Positions 52,626 to 61,447 of a stretch of DNA of 64,000 nt are shown in pieces. A model generated the notes under the pieces. That model did not search any database. It was not told the origin of the DNA and saw nothing but the letters and a program-made list of their open reading frames with translations. Positions within the stretch are counted from its first letter, which is position 1. The number at the start of each line of letters is the position of its first letter. Made by a program: the position numbers and the translations under genes. The stretch spans positions 372,001-436,000 of the forward strand of contig CBDCUP010000006.1 in the NCBI GenBank assembly GCA_965222655.1. Direction: 5' to 3'. The DNA is from CAUZIZ01 sp965222655. Its GTDB lineage: Bacteria; Acidobacteriota; UBA6911; RPQK01; JAJDTT01.

Positions 52626-52697
52626 GGCGGTGGCCTCCAGGCCGCCGTGCTTCGAGCCAAGGCTCGAAAGAAGAGTACTTCGGCCTGGAGGCCAAAG
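52626..52697. terminator. Hairpin between convergent sialidase genes
   Basis: GGTGGCCTCCAGGCCG...CGGCCTGGAGGCC with an inner TTCGAGCCAAGGCTCGAA stem. It lies between the plus-strand sialidase and the minus-strand operon and could terminate both. No strong T-tract is present. Confidence 0.45.
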
Positions 52698-52706
52698 CTA
52701 CGTCCA

Positions 52707-53978
52707 CTAGCCCTCGAACCACTCGATCGGGATGATCGATAGCTTGAAGTCTGTGAAGAAAAAGGTGGGATGCCCTTGATACCACTCGTAGTAGAGGAGG
52801 TAGAGCTTGTCTCCATAGACCCGGGCAGAGTGATAGGCCCAACACCGCCCTTCGGTTTCTTCAATTACCTTTCGAAATCGGAAGCTGTTGCCCTCGTCCT
52901 TGCTGACCGCGAAGGCGAGGGGACGACGCTCTGACCATTTGGCCTCGGCTCCCTTGGGATTGTTGTTGTAGATCATCGCGATATCGCCGGATCGGGGTAG
53001 GCGGAACAGGGTCTGGGGGGAAGTCGGCGCGACGATTTCCGAGATGGGAACCGGCTTGCTCCAGCTTTCTCCTCCATCCTCGGAGAGACTCTTGTAGGGG
53101 TGATTGAGGCGGGTCCGCATCACCATCAGGATCCGTTGATCTTTCAACTCGATCAGGCCAGGTTCCTGGAGCGTCAGTTGACGGTACTCTCTACCAGGCA
53201 CATCCTGGGGGGTCAGCGTGCAGGCACCTCCTAGCTTCCAGTTGGCTCCCTGATCATCCGAATAGAAAGTGCGGCAGGACTGTTTGATCCAACCCAGTTC
53301 TTCCCCTGGATCTAGTGCGACTGCGGTGGGCAGCAGAATCCGTCCGCTCGAGAGCTGCAGTACTCGGGCGTTGTTGACGACGTAGTAGTGGTCATGATCG
53401 GAAATACGTCTGGGCCGTGAGAAGTGGGTACCATCATCGGAGAAACGCGCATACACAGCCGACCGAATCTTTCGATTGAAGTCCTCCTTCTCTGGCTCGG
53501 TCTCCTCCTTGCCCATATAGCTGAAGAAGATCCTTCCGCCAGAGGACAAACTCAACAGGCTGGCACTCATCAGGTTGGAGTTGGAGGCGTGCTCCGGTTC
53601 CGAGATCGAGGCGAAGGATTCGATCTTCCCCCAGCTGAGGCCGTCATCTTCACTATAGCGGCCCACCACTTCCGATTCGCCGTGATCGCTGCGGTTCTTG
53701 AAACGGGACCATATCGCCAGTAGCTTCCCATCTGCCAACCGCACCAGATCGCCCTCGGAGTGGCGGGGAAAAACTTCATCCGATCGGCCTAGAATCACCT
53801 CGTGGCCGGGAGCGCCGGAATCGCGGTCTCGTACCTGGAGTACAGCGGAGGTGGGATTCGGTCGCCGCGTGGAGGCTGCGGCAGTGGACCGGGACAGAGC
53901 GGCCAGCGGAGCAACCACTGCCGCCGCTCCCAACCCCCTGAAGGCGTGACGACGGGAGATTTCTGTTCTTTGATTCAT
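52707..53978 (-). CDS. Exo-sialidase-like BNR protein with Tat signal
   Basis: A 423-residue protein. The Tat signal is TEISRRHAFRGLGAAAVVAPLAALS. The propeller domain has an early Arg region (GRSDEVFPRHSEGDLVRLADGKLLAIWSRF), and Asp-box motifs YSEDDGLSWGKI, YSDDQGANWKL and LSEDGGESWSKP. This order resembles GH33-type exo-sialidases, but the substrate is not proven. It is the third gene of an operon with the two minus-strand genes upstream (53979-57881). Confidence 0.87.
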   Translation of the reverse strand: MNQRTEISRRHAFRGLGAAAVVAPLAALSRSTAAASTRRPNPTSAVLQVRDRDSGAPGHEVILGRSDEVFPRHSEGDLVRLADGKLLAIWSRFKNRSDHGESEVVGRYSEDDGLSWGKIESFASISEPEHASNSNLMSASLLSLSSGGRIFFSYMGKEETEPEKEDFNRKIRSAVYARFSDDGTHFSRPRRISDHDHYYVVNNARVLQLSSGRILLPTAVALDPGEELGWIKQSCRTFYSDDQGANWKLGGACTLTPQDVPGREYRQLTLQEPGLIELKDQRILMVMRTRLNHPYKSLSEDGGESWSKPVPISEIVAPTSPQTLFRLPRSGDIAMIYNNNPKGAEAKWSERRPLAFAVSKDEGNSFRFRKVIEETEGRCWAYHSARVYGDKLYLLYYEWYQGHPTFFFTDFKLSIIPIEWFEG

Positions 53979-54018
53979 GGTCCCAACCCCTTGGACTCAG
54001 ACATCAGCAGGAACAGCT

Positions 54019-55062
54019 TTACCTATCAGGCATCTTCCAACGAACGACTCCCATGTGGTAGCGGCGGTGCTGGACAACCCCGTTGCTGTAGTAGGCAGTC
54101 ACCAGAGTCCCATCGTCCAGTTGAAGGGTGGCGGGATAGCCGCCGTCTTTTGTCCCTTCCAGGTGAACCAAGTGCTCGGGGGCGTTCCAGGTTCGCCCCT
54201 GATCCTTGCTTACCCGATAGCCTATTCCATAATGGCCACGCTCCCGAATGCCGTAGGTCAACAGGACCCGCCCGTCACTCAGCTCCAGCAGATGGCCTGG
54301 ATGCTGGCGGGGCAGGCTGACTGGGCCGGACAGAGACCAGCTTTTCCCCTCATCTTCGGAAGTGAACAGATCCATATGGGCATCTTCATGAGTACGGATC
54401 GCCGCCAGCCAGCGGCCACTCTTCAGTCGGACCAAAGCCGTTTCGTTGTAGTCGTCGGCCGCGATGGCGACGGCCTCACCCCAGGTCCTGCCATCGTCCC
54501 GACTGAAAATCAGGTAGGAAGTTGACTGGCGCGCAGCCTCCTGGGGAATCCGCCAGTCGTAGATGGAAGCCGCCAGCATTTTTCCGGGTCCCTGAACGAT
54601 GTCTCCGAAGGGAATGATGTACTGAGTCCCGGCTGGTGCGGTCAAGGAGAAGGACTCTTGCCAGGTCTTTCCGCCATCGCTGGAACGAGACACCAACGGG
54701 TCCAGGATCCTCCCCCTCATATTGGGGCCACCCCAACCCGAGTTCAGCACCACCAGCGAGCCATCGTGAGCACGGCCGGCGGCTACATTCATGCGGACGG
54801 TGCCAGGCTTGTGAGAGGTGACGGCTCCCCGCAGCTTCCAGAAATGTCCTCCATCGGAACTGGCCCATAACTCGACGTCACCCTCACCCTTGCCGTGGTG
54901 AGGCCGATTGAAGATGGTCGCGGTCAGACTTCCGTCTTTGAGCTGCGTCAAGTTGGGCCAGGCACAGACGTTGTCGATGGCGACATAGCGCTCCATCTGC
55001 TCGGACAACAGCGGACAGACAGACAGGCAGACGAGTAAGGAACTGAACAGAATCCTTTGCAT
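54019..55062 (-). CDS. Sialidase-like BNR protein, secreted
   Basis: A 347-residue protein from the ATG at 55062 with GGGAGG upstream. Signal peptide MQRILFSSLLVCLSVCPLLS. Asp-box repeats: ASSDGGHFWKL, RSSDGGKTWQES, FSRDDGRTWGEA, TSEDEGKSWSL and VSKDQGRTWNAP (five repeats of SxDxGxxW). The C-terminal WKMP is short. It lies between the VCBS gene (17 bp upstream) and the second sialidase (40 bp downstream). Confidence 0.88.
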   Translation of the reverse strand: MQRILFSSLLVCLSVCPLLSEQMERYVAIDNVCAWPNLTQLKDGSLTATIFNRPHHGKGEGDVELWASSDGGHFWKLRGAVTSHKPGTVRMNVAAGRAHDGSLVVLNSGWGGPNMRGRILDPLVSRSSDGGKTWQESFSLTAPAGTQYIIPFGDIVQGPGKMLAASIYDWRIPQEAARQSTSYLIFSRDDGRTWGEAVAIAADDYNETALVRLKSGRWLAAIRTHEDAHMDLFTSEDEGKSWSLSGPVSLPRQHPGHLLELSDGRVLLTYGIRERGHYGIGYRVSKDQGRTWNAPEHLVHLEGTKDGGYPATLQLDDGTLVTAYYSNGVVQHRRYHMGVVRWKMPDR

Positions 55063-55079
55063 GGAGACCTCCCTTGGGC

Positions 55080-57881
55080 CTACCACAAAGCGATACTCAC
55101 TTGGTCCAGGACCGGGTAGGCATCGCCATTTTTCGAGTAAAAGTCGACCTGGTACTGCAGATAACGATCCTGAGACTGGAGCTCGAAGGGGGTCGTTTTA
55201 GTCTCACGCCACGGCGCCGTCTCGACTGCCCCTTCTGAGGCAGCCGATCGAACTGAGAAGGACACCCGAGCACCGGTGGGGACGTCAGCCTTGAAATTCA
55301 AACGCCCGGATCCAAGGCTCCGATCCCAGTGGAAGAGCGACGACCGGTAGGTCTGCTCCCATTTGCGGTGATAGATATGCCCCACGTCTTGAGCCCACAT
55401 CCAGTGAGGCCCATGGGTGGGAAGCAGGTCGGTCCGAGGCTCGGCGAAGCGATTCCCGTCGTTGTAAAACACTTTGGAAAAGGTATGGTGATCGCCGTTC
55501 TGGGTGTGGCAGGAAACCGCCAGATCGATTCGACCGTCCTGGTCGAAGTCGGCGGCCATCGCATCATGGCCCGAATCACACACGAGATTGGTTCGGCGGC
55601 TCGGGTCAAAGCCCTCGGGGCCACCCCAGTAGAGATAGCAGGGCAGCTGCTCCCGGGTGAGATCTGCTAGATAGTGAGGGTTGAAAACATCGAGGTAGCC
55701 GTCGCCATCGAAATCTGCCACGGCCGGTCCAATGGGAGTGGACCCCGGCAGCCACTGAGCGTTCCAGGATTGGAACCCGGAGGAGCCTCCCCAGAAGATG
55801 AGACTCCCGGTATCGTGGTGGCCGGCCATCCGATCGTAGTAGCTGCCTGAAATCAGGTCCAGGTAGCCGTCTGCGTTGAAGTCTGCGGTCTCTATTCCAA
55901 TCGGATAAGGCATGTCCAGCTCCGACTGCCGCTCTTTGCTGAACCCCTGGGGAGCACCCCAGAAAACGCGCAGCCGATCGAGTAGGGTGGATGTCACCGC
56001 AATATCCAGCCATTGGTCTCGATTGAAGTCGGCAATGACACAACCGGTGGATCGGCCTTCCGAAAGGACGGCCACCCTCCGACTCCGATCGAGTCCTTCG
56101 GCACTACCGTAGTAGATAACCAGGTGTACTGGATCCTGAGAGGAGAAGGACTCGAAGGCACCCAGGACCAAATCCAGGTAGCCATCTCGATTCAAGTCAG
56201 CGACGTTGCTAGAGCCAAGGTGGTTCTCACTCAATACGGTCCGACGCCGATCCAGATCGAAGCCACCCTCCGCACCCCAGAAGATATTGGCTCCCAGGCT
56301 GGGGTCGGAACGAGCTGCCTGGCCGCCATGTCCCGAGTTGAGAGCGATGAGGTCTACGAATCCGTCTGCGTTGAGATCGGCTGCACTCGCCTCATAACCG
56401 CTTCTGAAGGGAATATCCCAGCGGCGGTCAGGCTCGAAGCCTCCGGCAGTACCCCAGTAGACGTGGAGAGGCACCTTTTCGTCGACGGTCCCCCCGGTTC
56501 GATTGCTGAAGACGATTCGAGCTGAAAAAGTACCCTCGGGCGGCACCACCAACGCATGGGCTGCGCCCACCGTCCGAACGCCCTGGGACAGCTCTTCGAA
56601 CTTCCTGTCTCCGCGGCCCAGAAGGATGCGAGACTCGGACCGGAAACTCTCCTTCCCCTGAAAGACAGCTACCGCCAGGTCCTGGTGGCCATCCCCGTCC
56701 AGGTCTCCGATCCCGGCCGCCGACGCCTGCGGCACCTCGAGGGTGGTGGATCTCTGGCTGGAGAATCCGGAATCATCGCCCCAGAGAACGCGAACCAAGC
56801 CGTCGTCGTCCGTGCCGGCGCCCGCTACTTCACCTCCACCGGCCCGAGTGAGGGACAGGTGGCTGAGGACCAGGTCAACCTTCTTATCCCCGTCCAGGTC
56901 GCCCACGGTCAGGTGTGATGCCTTGAACCCTTTATGGCTTCGAGTATCGGACCACGATCGACCCGACTTTCCGGAAACTATATCCACGCGCTCGCGGCTG
57001 GTACCCATCAGCAGATCGGCATGACCATCCCGGTTCCAGTCCGCCGCAGTCACACAGGTGGCCTCGGTCCCTGGTAGCTCAATGTCGCTGGACTCGAGCG
57101 CTACCGGAGTCTCTTTCGAGGGATCAGACCAGAATACCCTGATGCTGCCTTCAGAAGTTAGGACGGCAACATCGTCCCCACCGTCACCGTCGAAGTCCGA
57201 AGCTGCCAGGTCGAAGGCATTGGCAACGCCCAGGTCCTGTCGGCGGTTCAAAAGGTAGCCCCGCTGGCCCCCCCAGAAGATACGAATAATCTGACCTTTG
57301 GGCTGCCCAGGCAGCCAGGCTTCGCTGTTGAGCACTACGAGATCGGGCCACTGATCGCGATTCAGGTCGGCTACAGCTAGCGCCATGGCCCCATGCACGG
57401 GAAGGACGCCGTTACTTCGATGGGACGGCCAGCCGTCCTCTCCACCCCAGATGATCGTAAGGAAACGCCGCCCGAACTGAAGTCCACTGTAGTTTGGACA
57501 GAAAGCCAGATCGGAATGGCCATCGCGGTTCAAGTCGGCCACGATCACCCGGATACTCCCCTGTACGGCCAGCGGCGCCTGCTGGATTCTCCGGTCGGAC
57601 CCCATCGAGGCGACCGTTGCGGGAAGGTAGGACGAATTGTCGTGAGTACTGTTGAAAATGAGGTCCAGGAAACCGTCCTGGTTCAAGTCGAAACGATGAA
57701 TGGTGCGGATCGTTCCGTCGCGAGCAACGTAGAGGTTCTGACCGGACGCATCCAACCGCCCATCGGCGAAGTCCTCGAAGGAGTCCTCAACCCACGAAGT
57801 CGGCGCCTGAGCTTCGGACTGCCCAATAAAAACAAGCAACACCACACACTGCTGCAGAATCGATCGCAGATTTCGCACCAC
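55080..57881 (-). CDS. Secreted FG-GAP/VCBS-repeat protein
   Basis: A 933-residue protein from a GTG with GAGGAG upstream and a signal peptide (VVLLVFIGQSEAQA). It holds at least thirteen calcium-binding DxNxDGxxDL motifs, for example DLNQDGFLDLI, DLNRDGHSDLAF, DWNRDGHADLLM, DLDGDGHQDLAV, DFNADGYLDLIS and DFDGDGYLDVFN, separated by about 50-60 residues. This is the integrin-like beta-propeller (FG-GAP) pattern; thirteen units would make about two propellers. The last 130 residues form a separate domain with several aromatic residues. It is probably an extracellular binding protein and heads the operon with the two sialidases. Confidence 0.9.
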   Translation of the reverse strand: MVRNLRSILQQCVVLLVFIGQSEAQAPTSWVEDSFEDFADGRLDASGQNLYVARDGTIRTIHRFDLNQDGFLDLIFNSTHDNSSYLPATVASMGSDRRIQQAPLAVQGSIRVIVADLNRDGHSDLAFCPNYSGLQFGRRFLTIIWGGEDGWPSHRSNGVLPVHGAMALAVADLNRDQWPDLVVLNSEAWLPGQPKGQIIRIFWGGQRGYLLNRRQDLGVANAFDLAASDFDGDGGDDVAVLTSEGSIRVFWSDPSKETPVALESSDIELPGTEATCVTAADWNRDGHADLLMGTSRERVDIVSGKSGRSWSDTRSHKGFKASHLTVGDLDGDKKVDLVLSHLSLTRAGGGEVAGAGTDDDGLVRVLWGDDSGFSSQRSTTLEVPQASAAGIGDLDGDGHQDLAVAVFQGKESFRSESRILLGRGDRKFEELSQGVRTVGAAHALVVPPEGTFSARIVFSNRTGGTVDEKVPLHVYWGTAGGFEPDRRWDIPFRSGYEASAADLNADGFVDLIALNSGHGGQAARSDPSLGANIFWGAEGGFDLDRRRTVLSENHLGSSNVADLNRDGYLDLVLGAFESFSSQDPVHLVIYYGSAEGLDRSRRVAVLSEGRSTGCVIADFNRDQWLDIAVTSTLLDRLRVFWGAPQGFSKERQSELDMPYPIGIETADFNADGYLDLISGSYYDRMAGHHDTGSLIFWGGSSGFQSWNAQWLPGSTPIGPAVADFDGDGYLDVFNPHYLADLTREQLPCYLYWGGPEGFDPSRRTNLVCDSGHDAMAADFDQDGRIDLAVSCHTQNGDHHTFSKVFYNDGNRFAEPRTDLLPTHGPHWMWAQDVGHIYHRKWEQTYRSSLFHWDRSLGSGRLNFKADVPTGARVSFSVRSAASEGAVETAPWRETKTTPFELQSQDRYLQYQVDFYSKNGDAYPVLDQVSIALW

Positions 57882-57984
57882 CCCGGCCTCCTCTTCTCGA
57901 TTGCTTATCAGGCTTGCTGAAGGAGTATAGACGGCGGGCGTCAGTTGTCAAGGTAGCCCGGGTGTGGTCGCCCTCTGCTAAGAT

Positions 57985-58146
57985 CAGTCTTGAGCAGTGA
58001 GCAGTGAGCAGTGAGGAAGTGAGTCAGTGGAGAGTAGTGAGTCGTAGTGGGTAGAGGACAGTGGACCGTGAGTAGTAAACAGCGGAGAGTTAAGGCGGAC
58101 CGACTGCTCACTGCTCACTGATTCACTGTTCACTGCTTAAACTGCT
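57985..58146. repeat. CAGTGAG-type low-complexity repeats before the SDR gene
   Basis: Tandem TGAGCAGTGAGCAGTGAG units (about 57993-58014) are followed by degenerate AGTAGTGAGT units and then by the complement (CTGCTCACTGCTCACTG, about 58101-58120). The two ends can pair into one long hairpin that stops 20 bp before the start codon. Confidence 0.7.
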
Positions 58147-58165
58147 CACTGCAAAAGGGGGATTC

Positions 58166-58966
58166 ATGAGACTCAAAGACAAAGTTGCTTTGGTGACAGG
58201 TGCTTCGGGAGGACTTGGGGCCGGCATGTGTGAGGCTTTTGCACGCGAGGGAGCCCACTGTATCGCCGTGTATCACAGTGACAAGAAAGGCGGAGAGGAG
58301 ACAGCAGCTCGGGTCAGGGAGCTGGGGCAAGAAGCCTTGGCAATCCAGGCAGACATCGGTAGCGAAGAGCAGGTACGCGAGATGGTCCAGGCTGCCGATC
58401 GGACCTTCGGACGCCTGGACATCCTGGCAGCCAACGCTGGATACGGCATGTCCAAGCCGCTCCTCGAAACCACGGTCGCCGACTTTGAGAAACTGGTCCG
58501 GACCAACCTGATCGGAACCTACCTGACGGTGCGATACGGAGCCGAGCTGATGGCCCGCGCAAAACAAGGGAAGATCATCACCATGTCCTCCGTGCATGGG
58601 TTGGGAGGGACACACTATTGTTCGCTCTATGAGGCCACCAAGGGAGGTATCCTCAACTTCACCAAGGGCGCAGCCTTCGATCTGTCCGAGCACGGTATTC
58701 AAGTGAATTGCATCGCTCCGGGCGCGGTTCCAGTACCCAAGGATCCGCCACCGCCCGAGGGCTCGCCGCTACACGACGCCTGGATGCAGTACACGCCACT
58801 GGGAAGGTTCGGGACCCCTGCCGACGTCGCCGCAGCAGCGGTCTTTCTGGCTAGCAGCGACAGTGACTGGATTACCGGGCAGGTCATCAGCGTCGATGGC
58901 GGCATCAGCGCCGGACCACTCATCCCCTCATTCAAGTACTACGGAGCCAAGCCCCGGATGGAGTGA
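58166..58966 (+). CDS. Short-chain dehydrogenase/reductase (SDR)
   Basis: A 266-residue classical SDR. The NAD(P)-binding motif is VTGASGGLGAGM, then ADIGSEEQV, the NAG motif (LAANAGYG), the catalytic Ser (MSSVHG) and YEATK (Tyr/Lys). The C-terminal VSVDGGISAG is typical. It resembles glucose 1-dehydrogenase/3-oxoacyl-ACP reductase-type enzymes, but the substrate is unknown. It stands alone between a repeat and the malic enzyme gene, which is convergent. Confidence 0.92.
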   Translation: MRLKDKVALVTGASGGLGAGMCEAFAREGAHCIAVYHSDKKGGEETAARVRELGQEALAIQADIGSEEQVREMVQAADRTFGRLDILAANAGYGMSKPLLETTVADFEKLVRTNLIGTYLTVRYGAELMARAKQGKIITMSSVHGLGGTHYCSLYEATKGGILNFTKGAAFDLSEHGIQVNCIAPGAVPVPKDPPPPEGSPLHDAWMQYTPLGRFGTPADVAAAAVFLASSDSDWITGQVISVDGGISAGPLIPSFKYYGAKPRME

Positions 58967-59331
58967 GGACTCTCTCTCGACCTTGCTGTGCCGCTAGCCG
59001 CCCTGGACCATTCAGAAGGAAACTTCGCGTCGTGGCAAAGAAACTCCGGCCTGACTGATGGTTCACACCTTAGATGCTACTCTTGAACCCAGCTTCTTCT
59101 CAGTGCTGGTCACCGGTTCACTAACGAGATACAAACAAGTCTCAAATTCCAAGTAGAAGAAACGGAGATGATCTAGAAATATCGGCAAATACCTGATTAC
59201 CTTGGCTGATCTTCATATGATCAAACCCACAAAGACCTCAGTCGGAAGTGTCTTTTGTGATTTAGTGCTTGGGATTTGTTTGTAACTTGTCACTTGTATC
59301 TTGGTGGCTTGCATCTCCCTGCTTCCCCGGA
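58967..59331. other. Noncoding gap between convergent SDR and malic enzyme genes
   Basis: About 365 bp with no supported gene. It includes GTGCTTGGGATTTG (59260-59276), related to the arms around the SRP RNA gene. Neither a clear terminator nor an RNA gene was recognised. Confidence 0.45.
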
Positions 59332-60588
59332 TTACCTCATTCTGGCCTCCAACATGCCAAGGTACGCTTGAAGATCGATTTGGCGGTGGGCCAGTCCCGA
59401 CTTCATGGCCGCCTCAGCCACGGCGGGCGCGGCCCGCAGCAGGACTCTGGAGTCCAGAGGCTTGGGAAGGATGTATTCCGGGCCGAAGGCGAGGGAAACG
59501 TTCCCATACGCTTCACTCACATCTGCAGGAACATCCTCTTTCGCCAGGTCCGCCAGCGCCCGCGTAGCCGCGATCTTCATGTCCTCATTTATCCCGCTTG
59601 CTTGCACATCCAGAGCGCCTCGAAAGATAAAGGGGAATCCGAGGACATTATTGACCTGGTTGGGGTAGTCGGAGCGCCCTGTCGCCATGATCACGTCGGG
59701 ACGGGCCGCCTTCGCTTCCTCCCAACTGATCTCTGGGTCAGGATTGGCCAAGGCCAATACAATGGGCTTGTCGGCCATGGATCGAACCATGGTGCCGCTA
59801 ACCACTCCGGCCTTCGAGAGACCCAGAAGGACGTCGGCACCCTCCAGGGCCTGAGGCAGTGTTCGAGACGGGGTATCGATGGCAAACTCCTGCTTGAAGG
59901 AGTTCATGCCGGATTCCCGACCCCCGAAGATCACCCCCCGACTATCACAGAGGATCAGGTTCTGCTTGGCAATACCCAAGCTTCGGTAGAATCGTGCGCA
60001 GGCAATTGCCGCTGCTCCGGCACCATTGACCACCACCCTGGTTGACGTGATGTCTCTGCCCGTCAACTCCAGGGCATTCAGGAGTCCGGCACCAGAGATG
60101 ACGGCGGTTCCGTGCTGGTCATCGTGGAAGACCGGAATCGAGAGCTCCCGCTTGAGGGTCTGCTCGATGTAGAAACACTCAGGCGCCTTGATATCTTCCA
60201 GATTGATGCCCCCAAAGGTGGGCTCCAACAGTTTACAGACCCGTATGACGTCCTCTGGATCCTCGGAGTCGATTTCCAGATCGAAGACATCGATGTCGGC
60301 AAAACGTTTGAAGAGGACGGCCTTTCCCTCCATCACTGGCTTGCCGGCCAGGGCCCCTATGTTGCCCAGCCCCAGGACTGCCGTCCCATTCGTGACCACG
60401 GCCACCAGGTTCCCGCGGGCGGTATATTCGAGCGCCGCCTCCGGATCCTTCTGGATCGCCAAGCAGGGCTCGGCTACACCCGGCGTATAGGCGAGAGACA
60501 GGTCCCTTTGCGTTTTGAACGGCTTGGTGGGAACTACTTCAATCTTTCCCTTTCGTCCCTTTCGGTGGTACTCGAGTGCGTCTTCCAT
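59332..60588 (-). CDS. NAD(P)-dependent malic enzyme, short form
   Basis: A 418-residue malic enzyme (decarboxylates malate to pyruvate) from the ATG at 60588. Signatures are DLSLAYTPGVAEPCLAI, VVTNGTAVLGLGNIGALAGKPVMEGKAVLFKRFADIDVFDLE, HDDQHGTAVISGAGLLNAL and VVNGAGAAAIACARFY (NAD(P) binding). It lacks the C-terminal phosphotransacetylase-like domain of the long MaeB form. An open frame continues upstream to 60720 but only into a MITE. That element ends 18 bp before the ATG, so the native promoter is displaced or provided by the MITE. Confidence 0.95.
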   Translation of the reverse strand: MEDALEYHRKGRKGKIEVVPTKPFKTQRDLSLAYTPGVAEPCLAIQKDPEAALEYTARGNLVAVVTNGTAVLGLGNIGALAGKPVMEGKAVLFKRFADIDVFDLEIDSEDPEDVIRVCKLLEPTFGGINLEDIKAPECFYIEQTLKRELSIPVFHDDQHGTAVISGAGLLNALELTGRDITSTRVVVNGAGAAAIACARFYRSLGIAKQNLILCDSRGVIFGGRESGMNSFKQEFAIDTPSRTLPQALEGADVLLGLSKAGVVSGTMVRSMADKPIVLALANPDPEISWEEAKAARPDVIMATGRSDYPNQVNNVLGFPFIFRGALDVQASGINEDMKIAATRALADLAKEDVPADVSEAYGNVSLAFGPEYILPKPLDSRVLLRAAPAVAEAAMKSGLAHRQIDLQAYLGMLEARMR

Positions 60589-60767
60589 AGTGCTTATGCT
60601 CCTTAGGGTCTGCGCAAAAATAACTTGCCATTTTGGCATCTCATCGTCACACCATCTTCGGCCGCTCCTCAATCGCGAAATCCTCAACGTAGACCCGGCT
60701 ACGCCTGCGGTTTCGCTCAATCGTTCGCGGCCAAATCTGGTGCAAGTCTGAGCGCCAATTCTACCAA

Positions 60768-61374
60768 GTCATAACGTCCCCGCAGAGCGGGGAGCTTGGC
60801 GGTTGTGAGCCGCCCCAAGGGCGGCCAATCCTTAATCGTTAAAACAAGCCGTCGTCTTTGCCGTCGAGGTGATCTTGGTGGCGAATGTACTTGCGAATTT
60901 GCTTCTCCTCGAATCCAACTGTGGAGACCGCATAGCCGCACGCCCACAACTTCTCGCCGTTGAAGTTGCGCTTCCTGCCCCCAAATTGGCGCGCTACAGC
61001 AATCGCGCTTTTCCCCTTGAGGTAACCGATCACCTGAGCCACCGAATACTTTGGCGGGACCTGGATCAACATATGCACATGATCTACCACCATGTGCCCT
61101 TCCAGGATGTTGCTCTCCCTTTGCCTCGCCAATTCTCGGAAGACCGGGCCCAGAAACTCTCGAATCTTTCCGTACAGCACTTTCCTCCTCCCTTTGGGGA
61201 CAAACACGATGTGGTATTTGCAGTCCCATCGGGTATGGCTTAAGCTCTCATATGACATACTTTATGCCTCCTTTGTGGGTACCGCCAAGCCCCAAAGGAG
61301 GCATCCTATTACTGAATCTAAATGTCAAACCTTTAAAGTCTCACTGGTCAAACCAGTGGCTTACCTGTCTTCGA
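60768..61374. mobile_element. IS200/IS605-type insertion sequence
   Basis: About 605 bp with the Y1 transposase as the only gene and imperfect hairpins near both ends: CCCCGCAGAGCGGGG (60778-60792) on one side and ACTGGTCAAACCAGT (61343-61357) on the other, as used by IS200-type TnpA. No target duplication is seen, which fits this family. Ends are approximate by a few bases because the MITE flanks overlap. Confidence 0.8.
60839..61258 (-). CDS. tnpA: IS200-type Y1 transposase TnpA
   Basis: A 139-residue HUH transposase. The N-terminal WDCKYHIVFVPKGRRKVLYG is typical of IS200. The HUH motif is HVHMLIQVPPK (about residue 60), and the catalytic tyrosine is in IRKYIRHQ near the C-terminus. It cuts and joins single-stranded DNA at end hairpins. 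No tnpB is present, so it is an IS200-only type. The frame is intact. Confidence 0.93.
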   Translation of the reverse strand: MSYESLSHTRWDCKYHIVFVPKGRRKVLYGKIREFLGPVFRELARQRESNILEGHMVVDHVHMLIQVPPKYSVAQVIGYLKGKSAIAVARQFGGRKRNFNGEKLWACGYAVSTVGFEEKQIRKYIRHQDHLDGKDDGLF

Positions 61375-61447
61375 GTTATTCTTGCGCAGACCCTTAGATC
61401 ACGTCAGATCACGTCGCCTAGTGGTCGAGCCGAAAAAAAGCGGGGAG

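Larger units (their letters stand above)
60606..61393. mobile_element. MITE family A, copy 3, split by an IS200-type element
   Basis: The copy is in reverse orientation relative to 2701. Outer ends GGGTCTGCGC and GCGCAGACCC are flanked by TTA (60603-60605 and 61394-61396). The left part runs to about 60769 and the right part from about 61374. The IS200-type element lies between. It is next to the malic enzyme start. Confidence 0.82.
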
